Part shown: positions 7,562 through 12,720 of the stretch, piece after piece
How positions within the stretch are numbered: position 1 is the stretch's first letter
How the letters are laid out: every line of letters begins with the position of its first letter
NCBI GenBank assembly: GCA_002373535.1
Contig: DFKL01000011.1
Span: 3,712-16,431 of the forward strand
Direction of reading: 5' to 3'
DNA length: 12,720 nt
Origin: Prevotellaceae bacterium UBA3646
GTDB taxonomy: Bacteria > Bacteroidota > Bacteroidia > Bacteroidales > Bacteroidaceae
Notes under the pieces: model-generated
What the model was told of the DNA's origin: nothing
Database searches by the model: none
Seen by the model: the letters and a program-made list of their open reading frames with translations, nothing else
Made by a program: the position numbers and the translations under genes

Positions 7562-8103
7562 ACTAAGGCCCGGTATATCATCAACAGATATTTTCGGTAT
7601 GGCAGGAGCCTGCGCCAGCGTCGGATGTCGCGGACAAGCTTTGGGTCGTCTGCACTGATTGTGCGTGCAGGTCGTATGTATTTGCTTACGACTCCGCACA
7701 CGTCGCTTTTCTTGCAATGCTCCGTACCAGCCAGGTTCCCGTCTCCCATGAGCGTAATATCATCTCCGTCTATCTCTATTATCCTGTGCAGGACGAAATG
7801 CCCCGGGGTAGTCTCTGCCAGGACTGCATCGCCGGTTTTCAGTTCCTCCGGAGCTACCAGGAGGACTTTGTCCCGCTGGTGTTCCAGGAAGGGACGCATG
7901 CTCCATCCCTTGACCAGTATCGTCGCACTGTACCCTTCCCGTATCGCATCGCGTACGGCGCCCAGCAGGATGTCGTTCGGTATCTCTTTCTTGGGGCCTG
8001 TATTTACCGTACCGTTCCTGTGACGGTATCTTTTGTGCATCGGCCATAGTATGACCTTCAGCACCATGCTTGCGGACCTTCTTATGATTGACCGGACTCT
8101 CAT
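7558..8103 (-). CDS. S24/S26-family peptidase-like protein (Ser/His type)
   Basis: The start at 8103 overlaps the kinase stop as ATGA and gives 181 residues; the longer in-frame extension to 8379 runs inside the kinase gene and lacks family features. The catalytic Ser68 lies in VKGWSMRPFL (64-73), the usual signal-peptidase/LexA-type box. GDAVLAE (91-97) and FVLHRII (103-109) follow, with His106 where bacterial signal peptidases carry the general-base Lys. GDGNLAGTE (120-128) and DVCGVV complete the fold. The Ser/His arrangement resembles archaeal and SipW-type signal peptidases. There is a weakly hydrophobic N-terminal stretch near residues 11-22 but no strong membrane anchor. A role in clipping a leader peptide or protein bound by the PqqD neighbour is plausible but unproven. 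Confidence 0.82.
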   Translation of the reverse strand: MRVRSIIRRSASMVLKVILWPMHKRYRHRNGTVNTGPKKEIPNDILLGAVRDAIREGYSATILVKGWSMRPFLEHQRDKVLLVAPEELKTGDAVLAETTPGHFVLHRIIEIDGDDITLMGDGNLAGTEHCKKSDVCGVVSKYIRPARTISADDPKLVRDIRRWRRLLPYRKYLLMIYRALV

Positions 8104-8969
8104 TCCGCTATTGTATCGTGACACAGGTGTGCAGCCTCCGCATTGGGCAGGCATCCTAATTCCCATGATCTGCATGTGCCGACAAAGTGTGACACGCTGT
8201 CGCATACTCCGTTGTATACACGTGCATCCCACTTCATGCTGCTGCATGCAGGCAGGAGCATTGCAAATGCTTCTACAGGCTTCAGCCTGCGGATGCTGTT
8301 CTCCGGCTTTTGTCGTATCCTGACTATTCCGCCGATAGGAGCCTGTACGTCCCGGTAGCATGGGGTCTTGCCGCTCCATGGCGAACCATAGACCACGGGC
8401 TGGTTGTCGATAATGCGTATCACTGGGTTGTCATCGTTCATCAGGTCACATCCGGGGATGTTGTCGTACCACAGTCGGGTATGTGTGCTCTTGCCCGTTC
8501 CGCTCGGTGCCGTCATCAGATATCCTTTTCCTTTGCAGCGTATTACGCTGGCATGTATCAGCAGCGTGTCCATTCCGGCAGTCGCAAAGGCGTAGGCCAT
8601 CATCATACAGTTGTTCAGCCCGAAGTTCTGCTGGCTCCATGTGCCTTCGTAAAGACGCACCTTGCATTCGCTGAAGTCCAGGTTGCCTTGCATCCTCGCA
8701 CAAAGATGCCCGTTTATGTCATTTACCTCAAACTGGTATCCTCCGTCTTTGCTCAGGTATACTCCATGGTTAGTCCCGCCGACGTCAAACTGGCCGACTT
8801 CCTCGCCGCAGACATCCCAGTCCCATGTCGTAGAGACGTCTACGGATACTACGGCTTTGTCATCTCCGTTCCATTCAAAGGGTCTGAAGCCTGGCAGCAG
8901 ATGCAGGAAGTCAGTCCTGTCGTCGGTCTCGACGGCTATTATATGTCCGGCAACCTTAAATCGTTTCAT
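8100..8969 (-). CDS. HPr kinase-like P-loop serine kinase
   Basis: This 289-residue protein has an HprK/P C-terminal-like kinase core after a roughly 130-residue N-terminal region of unknown fold. IHAS at 138-141 places His139 at the conserved HprK histidine. The P-loop is APSGTGKST (154-162). MNDDNP (177-182) has the acidic pair for metal and catalysis, and GSPWSGK (195-201) is characteristic of HprK-related kinases of peptide systems. The HPr-binding signature of true HprK is not evident, and Bacteroidota usually lack a PTS, so HPr is an unlikely substrate. Relatives in some lasso-peptide clusters phosphorylate a C-terminal serine of the peptide. Its start overlaps the upstream secreted-protein gene by 14 nt and its stop overlaps the peptidase start. 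Superfamily call is sure; substrate unknown. Confidence 0.87.
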   Translation of the reverse strand: MKRFKVAGHIIAVETDDRTDFLHLLPGFRPFEWNGDDKAVVSVDVSTTWDWDVCGEEVGQFDVGGTNHGVYLSKDGGYQFEVNDINGHLCARMQGNLDFSECKVRLYEGTWSQQNFGLNNCMMMAYAFATAGMDTLLIHASVIRCKGKGYLMTAPSGTGKSTHTRLWYDNIPGCDLMNDDNPVIRIIDNQPVVYGSPWSGKTPCYRDVQAPIGGIVRIRQKPENSIRRLKPVEAFAMLLPACSSMKWDARVYNGVCDSVSHFVGTCRSWELGCLPNAEAAHLCHDTIAE

Positions 8970-9372
8970 GCTCAGTCCACTCTTCAGGCTTGAATTTGAA
9001 TGTGCCGGACTCCAGCTGTCTCATGTTCAGCTTGTTCCTCTTCTTGTAGTTTTTCATGACCTTCAGGTACTTGTTCTCCATTTTCTTTTTTTTCTTTGAG
9101 AAGAAAACGGTGCATGTGGTGTTTGGCCGCCCCATCTTTTCATCCATGAACATCTGTAGCTGTTGGGAATAGATGCTGCGGTCGTACAAGAAGCCGGTCT
9201 TGGATTCTATGTAGACAGGATCCATGCGCTGGATTTCTGTTATATATGCGACGGAGTCGGTAAAGCTGACGCTCACCCCGAACATATAGACTACCCGTTT
9301 CTTCGGCTTGGCCAGTATCGTGCCGGTGGATACCAGGGCTATAAGCAACGCAAGGATAATTTTCTTGGTCAT
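8956..9372 (-). CDS. Small exported protein of unknown function
   Basis: The ATG at 9372 gives 138 residues and starts with a clear signal peptide (MTKKIILALLIALVSTGTILA, cleavage likely near residue 22). An earlier in-frame ATG at 9444 would put a charged extension before the signal and passes through a terminator hairpin, so I reject it. An AGGAG sits 4 nt before the chosen ATG. The mature part contains VYMFGVSVSFTDSVAYITEI and later CTVFFS followed by five lysines and a basic C-terminal half. I recall similar short secreted proteins in Bacteroidales genomes, all without assigned function. No catalytic motif is seen. It is the first gene of the cassette with the kinase, whose start it overlaps by 14 nt. 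Whether it belongs functionally to that system is unknown. Confidence 0.8.
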   Translation of the reverse strand: MTKKIILALLIALVSTGTILAKPKKRVVYMFGVSVSFTDSVAYITEIQRMDPVYIESKTGFLYDRSIYSQQLQMFMDEKMGRPNTTCTVFFSKKKKKMENKYLKVMKNYKKRNKLNMRQLESGTFKFKPEEWTEHETI

Positions 9373-9376
9373 GGTT

Positions 9377-9381
9377 CTCCT
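9377..9381 (-). promoter_or_regulatory. Shine-Dalgarno-like site deciding the start of the small exported protein
   Basis: On the minus strand this reads AGGAG and lies 4 nt before the ATG at 9372. Strong Shine-Dalgarno sites are uncommon in Bacteroidota, and this one supports 9372 over the upstream ATG at 9444. Confidence 0.5.
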
Positions 9382-9398
9382 ATATTCAAAATGCGGCG

Positions 9399-9406
9399 TA
9401 AAGATA
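9399..9406 (-). promoter_or_regulatory. Candidate -7 box for the exported protein/kinase cassette
   Basis: The minus strand reads TATCTTTA, one mismatch from TAnnTTTG, 26 nt before the ATG at 9372 and just after the terminator of the upstream protease gene. That placement fits a fresh promoter for the 9372-7271 cassette. No convincing -33 box was identified. Confidence 0.35.
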
Positions 9407-9410
9407 CGAA

Positions 9411-9438
9411 GAAAAGCGCAATTTCCATTGCGCTTTTC
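9411..9438 (-). terminator. Intrinsic terminator after the DegQ gene
   Basis: A perfect 12-bp inverted repeat (arms 9411-9422 and 9427-9438) closes a 4-nt loop. Read on the minus strand the arm is GAAAAGCGCAAT, the loop is GGAA (a GNRA-type tetraloop), and the far arm ends in CTTTTC. It lies 20 nt beyond the protease stop. The U-tract is short and part of the stem, so efficiency may be moderate, but the hairpin itself is unambiguous. Confidence 0.75.
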
Positions 9439-9458
9439 ATTCATTTTATTCCCATGTG

Positions 9459-10862
9459 CTATTTTTCGTCCAGTTCTATGGCGAAGGCAATCCTGCGGCC
9501 GCTGGGTGCCAGAGCCTTGATCCACAATGTGCGGTCGCTGCTCTGGTTTGCGGATTTTACTGCCTCTTCCCAGTCTTCCAGAGTCTTCAGTTTCTTGTCG
9601 TTTGCGCTCAGTATTATGGTTCCTTTGATTACGCCGTTCTGCTGCATCTTGCCCTTGCGTATTGCGTTGACAGTCAGTCCGTAGTCTATTTCCATCAGTT
9701 TCTTCTCTTCTTCATTGACCTGACGGAGTGATACGCCAAGCTGATCCATGTCAACTTCCTTCATGACCTTCGTCGAGCCCTGAGTGTTACGCAGTATGAC
9801 GGTTGAACTCTTTTGCTTCTTGTCACGCAGCCATGTAATGGTAACCTTGTCACCTGGCCTATGTTGTGATATTACCTCCTGCAGTTCAGCCATCTTGTGA
9901 ACCTCCTTGCCGTTGAGCTTGATGATTACGTCGCCTTTCTCCAGGCCGGCCTCTTCGGCGGCAGAGGCGTCGGAAATCTTGTCGATCCACACACCGCTTA
10001 CGGTGCCCAGGTCTACATCGTTGCCCTTGGCCTTCTCATTATCGATATACGTGCTTACGTCACCACCCTGGATGCCCAGGACGGCACGCTGTACCGTACC
10101 ATATACCTTCAGGTCGCTGACCACCTTGTTCATTATCGTCGTGGGGATGGCAAATCCATATCCGTTGAAGTTGCCTGTATTGCTGTACAGCATTGCATTT
10201 ATGCCGACCAGTTCTCCCTTTTCGTTTACAAGTGCTCCGCCGCTGTTGCCGGGGTTGATGGCGGCATCAGTCTGGATGAAGCTTTCTATGCCGTTTGCAC
10301 CCAGGGACCGTGCCTTGGCGGAAACTATGCCGGCCGTTACCGTGCTCGTCAGGTTGAACGGATTGCCTACGGCCAGGACCCACTGCCCTATCTTCAGGTC
10401 GTCGCTGTTGCCGATGGGAATTGTAGGCAGGTTCTTGCCGTCAATCTTGATGAGGGCAAGGTCTGTGGTCTCGTCACAGCCGATGATGCGGCCTTTGAAT
10501 TCGCGATTGTCGTTCAGCTTGACAAGTATCTCGTCTGCTTCACCTACGACATGATTGTTCGTTACGATATATCCGTCGGTCGAGATGATGACGCCGCTGC
10601 CGGCACCGTGCTTGTCAGGTTGTTTGTATTCACGCTTCTGCGGCTGGCTTTGACGGCCGAAGAAATCACCGAAGAAGTCTGCAAAAGGATCCTGGTAGGT
10701 AATGGTCTGTGTCTTGCCGTTTTGTGTGACCTTGATGTATACTACGGCATTCACGCTGCTCTCTGCTGCTTTTGTCAGGTCTGTCAGACCTTGAGCCATA
10801 ATTGTTCCTGAACCCAAGGTCAAGGCCAGGGAAAATATGGCAATCTTGATTGTCTTCAACAT
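9459..10862 (-). CDS. degQ: Periplasmic Do/DegQ-type serine protease (HtrA)
   Basis: This 467-residue HtrA protease degrades or refolds damaged envelope proteins in the periplasm. A signal peptide covers residues 1 to about 23 (IFSLALTLGSGTIMAQ). The trypsin-like domain shows the full catalytic triad: His104 in TNNHVV, Asp134 in TTDLALIKI and Ser207 in GNSGGALV. Two PDZ domains follow: the first at about 255-350 (GLEKGDVIIKLNGKEV), the second at about 370-460, which is shorter and more divergent. The flexible segment YQDPFADFFGDFFG (57-70) is a usual feature of Bacteroidales members. Length and layout match DegP/DegQ; distinguishing DegP from DegQ from sequence alone is not secure. It is transcribed alone: a candidate promoter lies at 10894-10901 and a terminator hairpin follows it. 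Confidence 0.95.
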   Translation of the reverse strand: MLKTIKIAIFSLALTLGSGTIMAQGLTDLTKAAESSVNAVVYIKVTQNGKTQTITYQDPFADFFGDFFGRQSQPQKREYKQPDKHGAGSGVIISTDGYIVTNNHVVGEADEILVKLNDNREFKGRIIGCDETTDLALIKIDGKNLPTIPIGNSDDLKIGQWVLAVGNPFNLTSTVTAGIVSAKARSLGANGIESFIQTDAAINPGNSGGALVNEKGELVGINAMLYSNTGNFNGYGFAIPTTIMNKVVSDLKVYGTVQRAVLGIQGGDVSTYIDNEKAKGNDVDLGTVSGVWIDKISDASAAEEAGLEKGDVIIKLNGKEVHKMAELQEVISQHRPGDKVTITWLRDKKQKSSTVILRNTQGSTKVMKEVDMDQLGVSLRQVNEEEKKLMEIDYGLTVNAIRKGKMQQNGVIKGTIILSANDKKLKTLEDWEEAVKSANQSSDRTLWIKALAPSGRRIAFAIELDEK

Positions 10863-10893
10863 TTTATGTAAATGGTTTATTATTTCGGTAATG

Positions 10894-10901
10894 CAAAATT
10901 A
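10894..10901 (-). promoter_or_regulatory. Candidate -7 box for the DegQ gene
   Basis: The minus strand reads TAATTTTG, an exact TAnnTTTG match, 31 nt before the protease ATG at 10862. A -33 TTTG was not seen at canonical spacing. The region is AT-rich and shared with the divergent rnpB promoter, but the two -7 boxes are about 85 nt apart and do not overlap. Confidence 0.5.
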
Positions 10902-10961
10902 TACAATAAAACGATAGGTTGTCCATTTTGTCCCCTTGTTTTAACTTTTGATATATATAGT

Positions 10962-10993
10962 TTTGGCTCTTTTAAACTTTATTCGTAATTTTG
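10962..10993 (+). promoter_or_regulatory. rnpB promoter (-33 TTTG, -7 TAATTTTG)
   Basis: TTTG at 10962-10965 and TAATTTTG at 10986-10993 are separated by 20 nt. Both match the Bacteroidota consensus at normal spacing. The predicted start point falls around 11000-11003, exactly where the RNase P RNA fold begins, which supports both calls. Confidence 0.8.
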
Positions 10994-11002
10994 CGTACGA
11001 AA

Positions 11003-11382
11003 GGAAGCAGTGGCTCGGCTTGTCGCCGGTTCATACCCGCAAGGGAACGGACAGGAGGAAAGTCCGGGCAACACAGGGCAATCCGCTACCTAACAGGTAG
11101 AAGTCAGTGATGGCTAGCCAGTGTAGAAGAAAATAACCGCAGACACAGTCTGTAAGGGTGAGAAGGTGAGGTAAGGGCTCACCAGGCGTATGGTGACATG
11201 CGTGCTGTACACACCGGATGTTGAAAGTTCGCGTATACCGGCGTTCCGCAAGGAAAAGAGTTGCCCGCTCGAGCTGGAGGGTAGAACGATAGAGGCAGAT
11301 GGTGACATCTGTCGTAGATAAATGACAGGCGGTTCCGCTCAGGCGGGATGCACAGAACCCGGCTTATAGAGCCACTGTCTCC
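11003..11382 (+). ncRNA. rnpB: RNase P RNA (bacterial class A)
   Basis: This is the catalytic RNA that removes 5' leaders from precursor tRNAs, about 380 nt. The conserved P4 and core blocks are present: GAGGAAAGTCCGGGC at 11055-11069 near the 5' end and ACAGAACCCGGCTTATAG at 11352-11369 near the 3' end. The ends pair as helix P1: CAGTGGCTC at 11008-11016 is the exact complement of GAGCCACTG at 11369-11377. A run of six T follows at 11383-11388, which may end transcription. The ends are set from P1 pairing and the promoter position and may be off by a few bases. No long protein gene is credible inside; reading frames on the opposite strand here are shadows. Confidence 0.95.
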
Positions 11383-11403
11383 TTTTTTATAAAATTTGAC
11401 AGA

Positions 11404-12708
11404 ATGCACAAGATGAGCATTAAGGAAAGAATGGAACACTGGTGGTGCATGAACGAAGACAACAGTACACCGGTTTCGCGCTTTGCGCTGCGTATGTTCA
11501 AGCGCCTGTATATTACGGTCGACCATTTCATTTCCAACAATCTGGGCTCGTATGCATCTGCATTGACATACAATACGACCCTGGCGGCAGTACCCGTGCT
11601 GGCAATCATCTTCGCAATGGCACGCGGCTTTGGCTTCGACAAGTTCATAGAGAACCGTATCCGTGAGGCACTTGCCAATTTCTCTCCGGAACTGACGGAC
11701 TCGGTACTCTCTTTCGTAGAGAGCTATCTGCAACATACCAGAAGTGGAATCTTCCTGGGCGTAGGCCTGCTGTTCCTGTTCTATACATTGATAAATCTGA
11801 CCGTAAACATAGAGACGGCCTTCAATACGATATGGCAGGTCACCAACTCTCGTAATATCTACCGTCGTATCACAGATTACCTTTCTGTGTTCCTGCTCTT
11901 GCCGCTTCTGCTGGTCATAACCAGCGGTATCAGCGTGTTCCTGCTCAATCTGAGCCAATCGCTCGGATTTTCCCTGATACTCAGCACAAGTGTAAAATTC
12001 CTGATAACGGTTTCGCCGTTTATTATCACCAGCATTGTGTTTACGCTCTTGTACAAGCTGATGCCAAATACGCACGTACACTGGATGGCCTGCATAGGTC
12101 CGGGCATTATTGCCGGAGTCCTGTTCCAGGGCCTGGAATATTTCTATATCCATTATCAGATAAAATTGTCGTCATATAATGCCATCTACGGAAGCTTCGC
12201 GGCAATACCGTTGTTGCTCATCTTCCTCCAGTTTACGTGGTATATATGCCTTATAGGGTGTCAGTTGTCGTATGCAAACCAGACGGTCAGCGAGTATGCG
12301 TTCGAACGCTCGACACGAGGCATGAGCCGTCGTTTCCGCGACAGTCTTTCCCTCCTGCTCGTCAATTGCGTAGCCCGGCGTTTTGCCGAGGGCAAAAGTC
12401 CGATGAGCAGGCTTGCCCTGACACGCGCCACACGCTTGCCAGGGGCTTTGGTCAAGCAGTTGCTGGACGAACTGGTCAGCGTTGGCGTCCTTGCCATCAC
12501 TCAGAACGAAAGGGGAACGGAGGATCTTTACCTGCCTGCCATAGATATCCATCGTCTTACGGTAAGGATGGTAATCGCCAAACTGGACAGGCACGGGTCG
12601 GAACTGGCATCAGACAACTGGATTATCCGCAATCCTGAGTGGCAGCGTCTCCGCAATCTGCGCTATGATATCAGTGACGGGTTGGTGGCAGAGCTCAATA
12701 TGGAATGA
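11404..12708 (+). CDS. YihY/BrkB-family inner-membrane protein with C-terminal winged-helix-like domain
   Basis: This 434-residue protein has a six-helix YihY/BrkB membrane domain between residues about 45 and 295. Hallmarks are YASALTYNTTLAAVPVLAIIF (starting at residue 50, shown as YASALTYNTT and LAAVPVLAIIF), the NIETAFNTIWQV motif (135-146), and IYGSFAAIPLLLIFLQFTWY at 261-280. The family was once labelled ribonuclease BN in error, and its transport or barrier function is unsettled. The C-terminal 130 residues are soluble; RLALTRATRLPGALVKQLLD and ELVSVGVLAI (336-365) look like a winged-helix DNA- or protein-binding fold. The ATG at 11404 is 21 nt after the start of the rnpB T-run; starts at 11413 or 11431 are possible. 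It might share transcription with rnpB. Confidence 0.9.
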   Translation: MHKMSIKERMEHWWCMNEDNSTPVSRFALRMFKRLYITVDHFISNNLGSYASALTYNTTLAAVPVLAIIFAMARGFGFDKFIENRIREALANFSPELTDSVLSFVESYLQHTRSGIFLGVGLLFLFYTLINLTVNIETAFNTIWQVTNSRNIYRRITDYLSVFLLLPLLLVITSGISVFLLNLSQSLGFSLILSTSVKFLITVSPFIITSIVFTLLYKLMPNTHVHWMACIGPGIIAGVLFQGLEYFYIHYQIKLSSYNAIYGSFAAIPLLLIFLQFTWYICLIGCQLSYANQTVSEYAFERSTRGMSRRFRDSLSLLLVNCVARRFAEGKSPMSRLALTRATRLPGALVKQLLDELVSVGVLAITQNERGTEDLYLPAIDIHRLTVRMVIAKLDRHGSELASDNWIIRNPEWQRLRNLRYDISDGLVAELNME

Positions 12709-12720
12709 CGCCTTTCTTCC

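Noticed and set aside
7562..7717. 52-codon N-terminal extension of the PqqD frame.
   Set aside because: It overlaps the peptidase coding sequence and is not part of a PqqD fold; the ATGA start at 7561 is better.
8104..8379. 92-codon N-terminal extension of the peptidase frame.
   Set aside because: It is inside the kinase gene, rich in Cys/His/Arg without domain features, and the ATGA-coupled start at 8103 gives a family-length protein.
9369..9440. Minus-strand 23-codon frame (starts MKSAMEIALF) ending in an ATGA overlap with the exported-protein gene; a possible precursor or leader peptide.
   Set aside because: Its first half is the terminator hairpin, and the candidate promoter of the cassette lies inside it, so it would start before transcription does. 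No leader-like or core-like features.
11179..12153. Long minus-strand open frame (324 codons) across rnpB and BrkB.
   Set aside because: It lies antisense to a well supported ncRNA and a well supported membrane protein, and its translation is low-complexity with no family features.
1..12720. Possible CRISPR array, insertion sequence, tRNA or integration site.
   Set aside because: No regularly spaced repeats, transposase motifs, terminal inverted repeats or tRNA-like cloverleaf were seen on either strand.

Overview
The window looks like a chromosomal segment of a Bacteroidota member, most likely order Bacteroidales (Bacteroides/Prevotella-like). Several things point this way. Promoter-like TAnnTTTG -7 boxes occur, one with a TTTG -33 box at 20-nt spacing. 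Most starts lack a strong Shine-Dalgarno. The gene families are typical of the group: T9SS plug/DUF5103, BrkB/YihY with a C-terminal extension, an O-antigen-type flippase and an FdtA-type cupin. A class A RNase P RNA is present. No mobile element, tRNA, rRNA operon or CRISPR array was seen.

Left region (1-4871): surface-glycan genes. On the minus strand a flippase (2927-1467), a family 2 glycosyltransferase (1450-455) and an ATP-grasp enzyme (458-1, cut by the window edge) form a tight operon. Diverging from it over a 45-bp intergenic region is a membrane O-acyltransferase (2973-3917, +). That gene converges on a FemAB/GNAT-like acyltransferase (4871-3921, -) with only 3 bp between the two stop codons. 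The GNAT gene overlaps an upstream FdtA-type sugar ketoisomerase (5256-4843, -).

Middle region (5279-9372, all minus): upstream of the ketoisomerase lie a T9SS plug/DUF5103 protein and a TRIC-family cation channel. Before these is a four-gene overlapping cassette: a small secreted protein, an HPr-kinase-like P-loop kinase, an S24/S26 Ser/His peptidase and a PqqD-like protein. Gaps are so short (overlaps of 14, 4 and 4 nt, then 53, 28, 22 and -29 nt) that transcription from about 9372 to 3921 as one unit is possible. The kinase-peptidase-PqqD trio resembles peptide-modification (RiPP-like) machinery but has no visible maturase or precursor. It is the best candidate here for a poorly described system.

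Right region (9411-12708): a periplasmic HtrA/DegQ protease (minus) ends in a perfect 12-bp terminator hairpin. It diverges from the RNase P RNA gene rnpB (+), which is followed after about 20 nt by a BrkB/YihY membrane protein (+). These look like housekeeping loci.

Together the left half suggests synthesis, decoration (acyl and possibly aminoacyl groups) and export of a surface polysaccharide. The right half holds envelope quality control and RNA processing. All functional calls come from reading motifs by eye; no database search was run.
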